Shown here: piece by piece, positions 1 to 5,670 of the stretch
Numbering within the stretch: the stretch's first letter is position 1
Layout of the letters: each line of letters starts with the position of its first letter
Source: Bacillota bacterium
GTDB taxonomy: Bacteria > Bacillota_A > Clostridia > Peptostreptococcales > Anaerovoracaceae
Assembly: GCA_017547345.1 (NCBI GenBank)
Contig: JAFYPY010000170.1
Location: 1 to 6,831, forward strand
Direction of reading: 5' to 3'
DNA: 6,831 bases
The notes under the pieces: model-generated
The model's database searches: none
The model's input: the letters and a program-made list of their open reading frames with translations, nothing else
Told to the model about the DNA's origin: nothing
Program-made: the position numbers and the translations under genes

Positions 1-973
1 AAAAATTGAAAAGATCTTAGCTGTTCTAAACGGATACGGTATCAAAGATCTTGAAGAAGCTCATGAAATTTGCAAAGAAGCAGGTTTTGACCCATATAAG
101 ATTGTTAAGGAAATTCAGCCAATCTGTTTTGAAGACGTATGCTGGGCTTACGTTGCAGGTGCAGCTATTGCACTTAAGAAGGGTGCAGTAAAGGCAGCTG
201 ACGCAGCAGAAGCTATCGGTGAAGGCCTTCAGGCATTTTGTCTTGCAGGTTCCGTAGCTGAAGACAGAAAGGTTGGCCTAGGCCACGGTAACTTAGCGGC
301 TATGCTTTTAAGAGAAGAAACAGACTGTTTCGCATTCTTAGCTGGTCACGAATCCTTCGCAGCAGCTGAAGGTGCAATTGGTATCGCTAAGTCTGCAAAC
401 AAGATTCGTAAGCAGCCACTTAGAGTAATCTTAAACGGTCTTGGTAAGGACGCTGCACAGATTATCTCTAGAATCAACGGTTTTACTTATGTTCAGACTC
501 AGTTTAACTATCAGACAGGTGCTGTTGATGTAGTTAAGGAAGTTCCTTATTCAAAGGGCGAAAGAGCAAAAGTTCGTTGCTATGGTGCAGACGATGTTCG
601 TGAAGGCGTTGCTATCATGCATTTAGAAAAGGTTGACGTTTCCATCACTGGTAACTCAACTAACCCTACAAGATTCCAGCACCCAGTAGCTGGTACTTAC
701 AAGAAAGAATGTATTGAACAGGGCAAGAAGTACTTCTCAGTAGCCTCCGGTGGTGGTACTGGTAGAACTCTTCACCCAGACAACATGGCAGCAGGCCCTG
801 CATCCTATGGTATGACAGATACTATGGGTAGAATGCACTCTGACGCACAGTTTGCTGGTTCTTCATCCGTTCCTGCACACGTTGCGATGATGGGCTTTGT
901 GGGCGCAGGTAACAACCCAATGGTTGGTATGTCTGTAGCTGTAGCTGTAGCTATCGAAGAAAGCTCAAAATAA
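1..973 (+). CDS. GGGtGRT family protein of unknown function (5' end missing)
   Basis: The reading frame is open from base 2 to the TAA at 971-973 and gives 323 residues. No start lies upstream in the window, so the gene is cut at its 5' end. The ATG at 302 is internal, because the frame upstream of it is open and carries family-like sequence (EAHEICKEAGFDPYKIV, VGLGHGNLAAMLL). The family signature GGGTGRT is encoded at 749-769, followed by LHPDNMAAGPASYGM. The known family is about 330 residues long, so only a few residues should be missing. It has no signal peptide or membrane segment in the visible part and is presumably cytoplasmic. The biochemical role of the family is not known to me. 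Codon use (GGT, GCT, AAG and AGA favoured) differs from the cassette downstream and suggests strong expression. A hairpin terminator follows 22 bases after the stop. Family assignment is secure; function is not. Confidence 0.9.
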   Translation, partial: KIEKILAVLNGYGIKDLEEAHEICKEAGFDPYKIVKEIQPICFEDVCWAYVAGAAIALKKGAVKAADAAEAIGEGLQAFCLAGSVAEDRKVGLGHGNLAAMLLREETDCFAFLAGHESFAAAEGAIGIAKSANKIRKQPLRVILNGLGKDAAQIISRINGFTYVQTQFNYQTGAVDVVKEVPYSKGERAKVRCYGADDVREGVAIMHLEKVDVSITGNSTNPTRFQHPVAGTYKKECIEQGKKYFSVASGGGTGRTLHPDNMAAGPASYGMTDTMGRMHSDAQFAGSSSVPAHVAMMGFVGAGNNPMVGMSVAVAVAIEESSK

Positions 974-994
974 ATAAGAATTTAACGAAAAAAC

Positions 995-1040
995 AAGAAC
1001 ACATTGTTTTCAGTAAAGTGAAAATGATGTGTTCTTTTTT
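995..1040. terminator. bidirectional intrinsic terminator between convergent genes
   Basis: A 10-bp perfect outer stem pairs 995-1004 (AAGAACACAT) with 1027-1036. Two G-T pairs follow, then a 6-bp inner stem pairs 1007-1012 with 1019-1024, around the loop GTAAAG. A T-run at 1035-1040 serves the plus-strand gene ending at 973. On the minus strand the stem is followed by a T-rich run (opposite 988-996), so it can also stop the XRE gene ending at 1076. Confidence 0.88.
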
Positions 1041-1075
1041 ATAGCATATATTTTGTTTTGTGAATGATTAAATGC

Positions 1076-1300
1076 TTATTTTGAAGAAGGTTTGTATGGT
1101 TTCTTTTCATCAGTTCTATTTAACAAGTAATCTACACTTGTATTATGATAAGAGGCAATAGAGCATAGAATTTCAGCAGGTATAGAACGTTCGCCTGCTT
1201 CATAATGTGAATATGCCCTTTGACTAATGTTGAGGACTTTAGCCATATGCAATTGTGTTAAATCTTTATCTTCTCTTAAAGCTCTAATGCGCCTATACAT
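1076..1300 (-). CDS. XRE-family helix-turn-helix transcriptional regulator (74 aa)
   Basis: This is a small DNA-binding protein, essentially only a Cro/C1-type HTH domain (residues about 3-63). It contains the typical run LTQLHMAKVLNISQRAYSHY, followed by EAGERSIPAEILCSIASYHN and the common end motif VDYLLNRTDEKKP. There is no sensor or dimerisation domain beyond the HTH, so it probably acts as a dimer that binds a palindromic operator. The ATG at 1298-1300 is preceded on the minus strand by GGAAGG (1310-1315) with a 9-base gap. It is divergent from the lipoprotein/metallo-hydrolase operon starting at 1425. Two copies of a 17-bp imperfect palindrome lie between the two genes. By the usual logic of such modules it is likely to repress its own promoter and the operon, but the effector is unknown. 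Family assignment is firm; the target is inferred from position. Confidence 0.9.
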   Translation of the reverse strand: MYRRIRALREDKDLTQLHMAKVLNISQRAYSHYEAGERSIPAEILCSIASYHNTSVDYLLNRTDEKKPYKPSSK

Positions 1301-1333
1301 AGCTCAAATCCTTCCGATAATTTACATATGGTT

Positions 1334-1364
1334 ATTATATGTTAGAACATAATGGGCTATTGAA
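1334..1364 (-). promoter_or_regulatory. putative promoter of the XRE gene
   Basis: On the minus strand a perfect TATAAT -10 box lies opposite 1334-1339. The best -35 candidate is the weak TTCAAT opposite 1359-1364, with a 19-base spacer. The start of transcription would fall near 1327, giving a leader of about 27 bases. Operator copy 1 (1343-1359) sits within the spacer. The -10 is convincing and the -35 is not. Confidence 0.55.
1343..1359. promoter_or_regulatory. putative XRE operator, copy 1
   Basis: The sequence is TAGAACATAATGGGCTA, an imperfect dyad of two 7-base halves (TAGAACA and TGGGCTA, matching 5 of 7 when folded) around a 3-base A/T centre. It matches copy 2 at 15 of 17 positions, and the two mismatches fall at and beside the central A/T bases. 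It occupies the spacer of the minus-strand XRE promoter, so a bound dimer would block that promoter. Binding by the XRE protein is an inference. Confidence 0.65.
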
Positions 1365-1388
1365 AAATAGAACAAATTGGGCTAAAAT
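1360..1388 (+). promoter_or_regulatory. putative promoter of the lipoprotein/metallo-hydrolase operon
   Basis: A -35 TTGAAA at 1360-1365 and a -10 TAAAAT at 1383-1388 are separated by exactly 17 bases. Both match the vegetative consensus at 5 of 6 positions. The leader to the ATG at 1425 would be about 30 bases and includes the ribosome binding site GAAGGGA (1413-1419). Operator copy 2 overlaps the spacer and the first bases of the -10. Confidence 0.7.
1368..1384. promoter_or_regulatory. putative XRE operator, copy 2
   Basis: The sequence is TAGAACAAATTGGGCTA, a 15/17 match to copy 1 in the same orientation, with a 25-base centre-to-centre distance. It shows the same dyad TAG-NN-CA ... TG-NN-CTA. 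It fills the spacer of the plus-strand promoter and overlaps its -10, so occupancy should prevent polymerase binding. Confidence 0.65.
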
Positions 1389-1424
1389 TATATATAACAG
1401 TAGACTAGGAAAGAAGGGACAATT

Positions 1425-2333
1425 ATGAAAAAGGTAATAGTAGGGATTTTAGCATTAATAATCTGTTTTTCGGTATTTGGTTGTAATTCCGATGATACAA
1501 GTGAAGATGGCAATATTGAAGAAAATGTTAAAGTTGAGTATTCCGGTAATTTAGATTATTATTATAATCTTCTTCAAGAGATGGATGATCCTGAAAAGGA
1601 ACTTAAAGATAAATTACTTGAAGTAACAGGTGAATATACTGAAGAGTTTGGGGATCTTTATTATATTGGGGATTCGACTGGTGATATATACTGCTGTGTT
1701 TCTTTTGACGAAGAAACAGCAGATATAGAAGCACTAAAGAAAGGCAAGATAATAACTGTTACTGGTCGCTGCATAGATGCGAGTGATGATAGCATTCAGC
1801 TGACTGATGCAGTTTTAGACAAAGTAGCAGATAAAAAAGAAGGAACTTCTAAATCTGATAGTGAAAATAAACCTGAAGCAAAACCAGAGAAAGAATCGAA
1901 TAAGAATGTAGAATCTGAGCCAGCATCTCAATCTGAAAAGGAACCTGAAACTGTTCCAACATGTTCAGTGTGTGGTGCTATTGACCATACAAGCCATCCA
2001 ACATGTTCAGTGTGCGGAGCTATTGACCATACAAGCCATCCAACATGTTCAGTGTGCGGAGCTATTGATCATACAAGTCATCCAACATGTGCTACTTGCG
2101 GATCTACAGAACATGTTACACATCCTGAAGAGTATCAAGGAAATAGTGGAAATTCTGGAAACAGTGTAACGATACCTGAAGCAGAGAGTGGTGGAAATTT
2201 AGTATGGATTCCAGTCAATGGTGGAACAAAGTACCACTGTAGATCTGGATGTAGCAATATGAATGGCCCTATACAAGTATCTGTAGAAACAGCAATGGCA
2301 AACGGATTTACTGCTTGTGGCCGTTGCTATTAA
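1425..2333 (+). CDS. lipoprotein with tRNA_anti-like OB domain, four CxxC-HxxH repeats and a Cys-rich tail
   Basis: Start: ATG with GAAGGGA 5 bases upstream. Residues 1-20 form a lipoprotein signal (KK, hydrophobic core, VFG-C20), so the protein should be lipid-anchored outside the membrane. Residues about 62-132 resemble the tRNA_anti-like OB-fold domain common in Firmicute lipoproteins (LLEVTGEY ... DIYCCVSF ... LKKGKIITVTGRCIDASDDSIQLTDAVL). A charged Lys/Glu/Ser linker follows (133-178). Four tandem 14-residue repeats span 179-234, three of them TCSVCGAIDHTSHP and the fourth TCATCGSTEHVTHP. Each keeps C-x2-C-x4-H-x2-H, a plausible metal site. After a Gly/Asn/Ser linker, the C-terminus (about 258-302) has YHCRSGCS and CGRC, a small Cys/His module also found at the end of the next gene's product. 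The gene is first in a two-gene operon, 13 bases ahead of the metallo-hydrolase. The domain calls are pattern-based, and the overall function is unknown. Confidence 0.85.
   Translation: MKKVIVGILALIICFSVFGCNSDDTSEDGNIEENVKVEYSGNLDYYYNLLQEMDDPEKELKDKLLEVTGEYTEEFGDLYYIGDSTGDIYCCVSFDEETADIEALKKGKIITVTGRCIDASDDSIQLTDAVLDKVADKKEGTSKSDSENKPEAKPEKESNKNVESEPASQSEKEPETVPTCSVCGAIDHTSHPTCSVCGAIDHTSHPTCSVCGAIDHTSHPTCATCGSTEHVTHPEEYQGNSGNSGNSVTIPEAESGGNLVWIPVNGGTKYHCRSGCSNMNGPIQVSVETAMANGFTACGRCY
1959..2126 (+). repeat. four tandem 42-bp coding repeats
   Basis: Units start at 1959, 2001, 2043 and 2085. Units 1 and 2 differ at 2 of 42 bases, as do units 2 and 3, and all these changes are synonymous. Unit 4 is clearly diverged but keeps the Cys and His codons. 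The length is a multiple of three, so a gain or loss of units leaves the frame intact. Confidence 0.95.
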
Positions 2334-2346
2334 AAAGTGACAAGGT

Positions 2347-3555
2347 ATGAATGCATTATTAAAGAAATTAATATCATTTTTAGCTAATTCTATTTGCTTA
2401 ATACTAGCTGTCATAGGTCTATTGGTCGTTGCTATGTTAGTGTTACCTCTTAATGAGAATATAAATGAGCCAGAAAAAGAAGATGTACACATTCAAACTG
2501 AGATATTTGAAAGGGAAAGTGACACAGAGGAAGATTATTCTGGAACAGAAGAACTGTCAGTTGAGGTGTTTGAACGGTCTACTTTCTCAGCAACATTCTT
2601 TGATGTAGGACAAGCAAATGCAGCTTTAATAGAGTGCGATGGTCACTATATGTTAATAGATGGTGGGAATAAAGCTGATTCTAGCAAGTTATATTCTATA
2701 TTAAAAAATTTAGAAGTTGATTATCTAGACATAGTAGTGGGTACACATATGCACGAAGATCATATAGGCGGTTTGGCGGGTGCATTGAACTATGCTAGTG
2801 CTGGGATAACTTTATGTCCAGTAACAGATTATGACTCGGATGTTTTTAATGACTTTAAGCGTTATGCTGAAAGCAATGGTGGAGGGATTATAGTCCCCCA
2901 AATCGGTGATATATATAGTTTGGGCAAGGCAACTGTGACCATTCTAGGGTTAAATGCTGGGGATGAAAATGACGCATCTATTGTTCTTAAAATACAATAT
3001 GGTGAAACAGCATTTCTTTTCACAGGAGATGCAGGTCGTGATGCAGAAAGGGTGATTTTAGATTCCAAAGCGAATTTATTAGCAACAGTTCTTAGTGTTG
3101 GCCATCATGGCAGTGAAAGTTCAACTACATACCCGTTTTTGCGTGAGATTATGCCTAAGTATACAATAATTTCTGTAGGAGACAATAACTATGGGCATCC
3201 TACTGAAGCAGTACTAAGTCGCTTAAGAGACGCAGGTGTTGATGTCTTTCGTACGGATTTGCAAGGCGATATCCAATGTATTACAGACGGCAGAAACATA
3301 ACAATTAAAGTTGAAAAAAATGCAGAAATTGATACTTTCATACAAAAACCAAATTCAGTTATTGAAAAGGTGGAAAATACTGCAGAGACAGGTAGTGAGA
3401 ATTTATATATCTTAAATACAAACACGCACAAATTCCATTATCCCCATTGTTCAAGTGTAAATAAAATGAAGGACAGCAATAAGGTTACCTATTCAAGCAC
3501 ACGACAAAAACTTCTTGATACGGGATACTCTCCATGCGGGAATTGCAATCCTTAA
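2347..3555 (+). CDS. membrane-anchored ComEC-like metallo-beta-lactamase-fold hydrolase
   Basis: 402 residues. Residues about 8-35 form one hydrophobic segment with basic residues before it, so the catalytic part should face outward as a signal-anchored protein. An acidic linker (36-77) follows. The metallo-beta-lactamase fold then starts at FSATFFDVGQANAALIECDG and has the full ligand set: H134-x-H136-x-D138-H139 (THMHEDHIGG), D228 (FTGDAG), and the ComEC-type GHHGS (H253, H254) and YGHP (H284). This resembles the C-terminal hydrolase part of ComEC/Rec2 without the channel. Residues 351-402 are a tail with H364, C368 and C397-x2-C400 like that of the upstream lipoprotein. The in-frame TGA at 2338 leaves ATG 2347 as the earliest ATG. 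Its ribosome binding site is poor (AAGG only one base away), so translation is probably coupled to the lipoprotein gene. The substrate is unknown; DNA or another phosphodiester is a reasonable guess from ComEC. Confidence 0.88.
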   Translation: MNALLKKLISFLANSICLILAVIGLLVVAMLVLPLNENINEPEKEDVHIQTEIFERESDTEEDYSGTEELSVEVFERSTFSATFFDVGQANAALIECDGHYMLIDGGNKADSSKLYSILKNLEVDYLDIVVGTHMHEDHIGGLAGALNYASAGITLCPVTDYDSDVFNDFKRYAESNGGGIIVPQIGDIYSLGKATVTILGLNAGDENDASIVLKIQYGETAFLFTGDAGRDAERVILDSKANLLATVLSVGHHGSESSTTYPFLREIMPKYTIISVGDNNYGHPTEAVLSRLRDAGVDVFRTDLQGDIQCITDGRNITIKVEKNAEIDTFIQKPNSVIEKVENTAETGSENLYILNTNTHKFHYPHCSSVNKMKDSNKVTYSSTRQKLLDTGYSPCGNCNP

Positions 3556-3617
3556 TTCTATCTTTCAGTATATTTTGTGTTGCTCAAATGAATTTATTAA
3601 ATATGCGGTGTGCTTTG

Positions 3618-3646
3618 TTGATTTTGAAATATAATAATGGTAAAAT
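3618..3646 (+). promoter_or_regulatory. putative promoter of the trigger-factor-like lipoprotein gene
   Basis: TTGATT at 3618-3623 and TAAAAT at 3641-3646 are 17 bases apart. The leader would be about 30 bases and includes AGGGGA at 3671-3676. The 127-base gap from 3556 to 3682 holds no gene, and I found no clear hairpin terminator for the preceding operon. Confidence 0.6.
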
Positions 3647-3682
3647 CATTAATTAGAAATAAAAAATCAAAGGGGAATACCA

Positions 3683-4768
3683 ATGAAAAAAATATTATCA
3701 ATAATATTAATCTTATCATTAGTTTTTGGATTAGGTGTATTGTTTACAGGTTGTGGCAAGAGTGAGCCTTATAGCAACTATGACTTATCTGAATATGTAA
3801 CTTTACCGGACTACAACACATATGAAATTACAGTTCCAAATGTTGAGATTACTGATGCAGACATTGAAGCTGCAATTCAAAAGAACCTTGAAGCAGCTGC
3901 AACTACAGAAAATGTAACTGAGGGTACAGTTGATGAAGGCGACACTGTAACTGTTGCATTCGAAGGAACTCTAGAAGACGGAACAAAATCAGAGGGAATG
4001 AAGTCCGAAGGTTCAAGCTTAACTTTAGGATCAGGACAGTTTATACCGGGCTTTGAAGAAGGCCTTTATGGAGCAACTATTGGTGAAGAAGTTACTTTAG
4101 ACTTAAAGTTCCCAGATCCATACCAGAATAATGAAGAACTATCCGGAAAGGGAGTTACTTTCAAGGTAACTGTTAAAGATAAACAGGTTAAAAAAGTTCC
4201 TGAATTTAACGAAGATTTCGTAAAAAACAATTCTGACTTTGAAACTATAGAAGAATATAGAACGGAACTAGTAAAGGCACTGGAAAAGGCTGAATACGAA
4301 GATCAACTATATACAATTAAGTTTGACCTTTATTCAAAGATTGTAGAAGAAACTGAAGTAATAAAGTATCCGGACAAGGAAGTTAAAAACCAGACAGATG
4401 TTGTAAAACAGACTTACAAGGATGAGGCGAAAGCTGCAGGGGCTAAGTGGGAAGATTACCTAAAGAATACTCTAAAAGTAAGTGAAGATGAATTTAACAA
4501 AATGTCTGAAGACTATGCAAAGGAAGTAATTAAGCAAGAAATGATTATTTATTCTGTTGCAGCTAAGGAAGAAGTTGTCGTTTCTGATGAGGAATATGAA
4601 GAATACCTTAACTCTCTGCTTATTTCTGCCGGGTACAAAGATGCAGAAACATTTAAGACATATACAGGAATGTCAATTGAAGAGTATGCCGAAACATATA
4701 TGTTAGATAGAGATTTACTTTTAACAAAGGAACTTGATAAGATTTACGAACGTCTAGCAAACAAATAG
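3683..4768 (+). CDS. trigger-factor-like FKBP peptidyl-prolyl isomerase, lipoprotein form
   Basis: 361 residues. Start: ATG with AGGGGA 6 bases upstream. Residues 1-24 are a lipoprotein signal ending FTG-C24, so it is predicted to be attached to the outer face of the membrane. Residues about 82-168 are an FKBP-type isomerase domain (EGDTVTVAFEGTLEDGT, LTLGSGQFIPGFEEGLYG, GVTFKVTVKDKQ). Residues about 170-361 are a helical, Lys/Glu-rich region that matches the C-terminal chaperone part of trigger factor. The N-terminal ribosome-binding domain of cytoplasmic trigger factor is replaced by the signal and a short linker. By family, such proteins act as extracytoplasmic folding helpers, comparable in role to PrsA. 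Annotation pipelines often call them simply trigger factor. It appears to be a one-gene unit with its own promoter and terminator. Domain calls are strong; the client proteins are unknown. Confidence 0.88.
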   Translation: MKKILSIILILSLVFGLGVLFTGCGKSEPYSNYDLSEYVTLPDYNTYEITVPNVEITDADIEAAIQKNLEAAATTENVTEGTVDEGDTVTVAFEGTLEDGTKSEGMKSEGSSLTLGSGQFIPGFEEGLYGATIGEEVTLDLKFPDPYQNNEELSGKGVTFKVTVKDKQVKKVPEFNEDFVKNNSDFETIEEYRTELVKALEKAEYEDQLYTIKFDLYSKIVEETEVIKYPDKEVKNQTDVVKQTYKDEAKAAGAKWEDYLKNTLKVSEDEFNKMSEDYAKEVIKQEMIIYSVAAKEEVVVSDEEYEEYLNSLLISAGYKDAETFKTYTGMSIEEYAETYMLDRDLLLTKELDKIYERLANK

Positions 4769-4781
4769 TAACATCAATTTG

Positions 4782-4818
4782 AACAGCCACCAAAGGATAA
4801 CTTGGGTGGCTGTTTTTT
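4782..4818 (+). terminator. intrinsic terminator after the trigger-factor-like gene
   Basis: The stem AACAGCCACC (4782-4791) pairs perfectly with 4805-4814. Three further pairs (4793-4795 with 4801-4803) close a GATAA loop after one mismatch. A T-run at 4813-4818 follows. Confidence 0.93.
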
Positions 4819-4874
4819 GTATGTAATAATCCTTTGACAATTAGAATATATATGACTAAAGGGGAGGATGAAAA

Positions 4875-5117
4875 ATGATAAGCACAGATAAACTTAAAAA
4901 TAAAGAAGTGATAAATATAGGAGATGGCAAGAGCATAGGGTTTGTATATGATATAGAAGTGGATTTGGAGAAAGGAACTATTGACGGAATTGTCATACCC
5001 GGAACGAAAGGTTTTTTGGGGTTATTCTCAAAGAATGACAGTGATACTATCATAAAGTGGGACAAAGTTAGGACTGTTGGAGACGATGTGATTCTAGTAG
5101 AACTAGATGCTTTCTAG
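4875..5117 (+). CDS. YlmC/YmxH family PRC-barrel protein
   Basis: 80 residues. It is a single PRC-barrel-like domain: ISTDKLKNKEVINIGDGKSI, then GFVYDIEVDLEKGTIDGIVI, then FLGLFSKNDSDTIIKWDKV and a final VILVELDAF. This matches the small YlmC/YmxH family, named from Bacillus and found widely in spore-forming Firmicutes; its molecular role is poorly defined. Start: ATG 4875 with a strong AGGGGAGG (4860-4867) 7 bases upstream. An ATG at 4868 is in another frame. A TTGACA lies at 4834-4839, but no matching -10 sits at normal spacing, so the promoter is not assigned. The next gene, nrdR, begins 62 bases downstream with its own promoter-like elements. No terminator lies between them, so read-through is likely. 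Confidence 0.85.
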   Translation: MISTDKLKNKEVINIGDGKSIGFVYDIEVDLEKGTIDGIVIPGTKGFLGLFSKNDSDTIIKWDKVRTVGDDVILVELDAF

Positions 5118-5119
5118 GC

Positions 5120-5149
5120 TTGCAACCACCACATAATGTGGTGTATAAT
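5120..5149 (+). promoter_or_regulatory. putative nrdR promoter
   Basis: A perfect TATAAT at 5144-5149 is preceded at 18 bases by TTGCAA (5120-5125, 4 of 6 matches). Transcription would start near 5156, about 24 bases before the nrdR ATG. A 17-bp perfect palindrome occupies almost the whole spacer. Confidence 0.6.
5127..5143. promoter_or_regulatory. palindromic operator candidate upstream of nrdR
   Basis: CACCACATAATGTGGTG is a perfect inverted repeat of two 8-base arms around a single A. It lies between the -35 and -10 of the putative nrdR promoter. The loop is too short for an RNA hairpin and no T-run follows, so a protein site is the better reading. NrdR boxes are 16-bp palindromes of different, ACAC...GTGT-like sequence, so self-binding by NrdR is possible but not shown. 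Confidence 0.6.
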
Positions 5150-5179
5150 GTTTCAATAAGTACGAAGGAGGAATTGTCC

Positions 5180-5644
5180 ATGAGATGTCCATTTTGTGAC
5201 AGTGCAGATACAAAAGTAATAGATTCCCGTCCCACAGAAGAGGGACATGCTATTAGACGAAGAAGAGGCTGCGATAAGTGCAATAAGAGATTCACTACTT
5301 ATGAGAAAGTAGAAGAAACTATTTTAATGGTAATTAAGAAGGATGGCCGAAGAGAAGCCTTTGATAGAGCTAAAATTCTTAACGGAATTATAAAAGCTTG
5401 TGAAAAGCGTCCTGTTACTGTGGCTCAAATGGAGGAAATAGTATCTGAAATTGAAAAGACTATCAGCAACTCAATGGAAAAGGAAATCGAAAGCTACGAC
5501 ATAGGAGAGCATATCATGAATCACCTAAAAGATGTTGATGAAGTTGCTTATGTTAGATTCGCTTCTGTATACAGACAATTTACAGATGTTAATACCTTCG
5601 TTAAAGAGATTGAAAAGCTTATAGGCCCAAAAACCAAAAAATAA
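5180..5644 (+). CDS. nrdR: transcriptional repressor NrdR
   Basis: 154 residues, the usual NrdR length. The N-terminal zinc ribbon has C3-x2-C6 (MRCPFCDS) and C31-x2-C34 (GCDKC), with the conserved segments VIDSRPTEEGHAIRRRR and RFTTYEKVE. An ATP-cone domain follows (about 49-139: VIKKDGRREAFDRAKI ... VAYVRFASVYRQF). The family senses ATP/dATP and represses ribonucleotide reductase genes when dATP is high. I chose ATG 5180 because AAGGAGG (5165-5171) sits 8 bases upstream and the protein then starts exactly at the conserved MRCPFC. The frame extends upstream to a TTG at 5120, but that stretch holds the promoter-like elements and encodes no conserved sequence. cmk follows after 26 bases and is probably co-transcribed. 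No ribonucleotide reductase gene lies in the window. Confidence 0.96.
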   Translation: MRCPFCDSADTKVIDSRPTEEGHAIRRRRGCDKCNKRFTTYEKVEETILMVIKKDGRREAFDRAKILNGIIKACEKRPVTVAQMEEIVSEIEKTISNSMEKEIESYDIGEHIMNHLKDVDEVAYVRFASVYRQFTDVNTFVKEIEKLIGPKTKK

Positions 5645-5670
5645 CGATATTGAGGATAAGAGGAGAACAA

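Noticed and set aside
1959..2126. CRISPR-like array
   Set aside because: The repeats are directly adjacent, without spacers, and in frame with the lipoprotein coding sequence.
1972..2169. Plus-strand 65-residue open frame with internal repeats
   Set aside because: It is the shifted frame of the 42-bp repeats in the lipoprotein gene, with no ribosome binding site and no independent features.
2199..2492. Minus-strand 97-residue open frame across the operon junction
   Set aside because: It lies antisense to the ends of two well-supported genes and shows no recognisable domain.
2862..3431. Minus-strand open frames within the hydrolase gene
   Set aside because: They are antisense shadows without ribosome binding sites or family resemblance.
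4834..4862. TTGACA as a full promoter for the PRC-barrel gene
   Set aside because: The -35 is perfect, but no reasonable -10 lies at 15-19 bases; TATATA-like sequence is too close.
5120..5179. N-terminal extension of NrdR from a TTG
   Set aside because: The conserved MRCPFC start with AAGGAGG at ideal spacing is at 5180, and the extension covers promoter elements.
4856..5295. Minus-strand open frames opposite the PRC-barrel gene and the start of nrdR
   Set aside because: They overlap strongly supported plus-strand genes and resemble no family.
5650..5670. N-terminal extension of Cmk from a TTG
   Set aside because: It would place the AGGAG site inside the coding region; ATG 5671 gives the usual family length.
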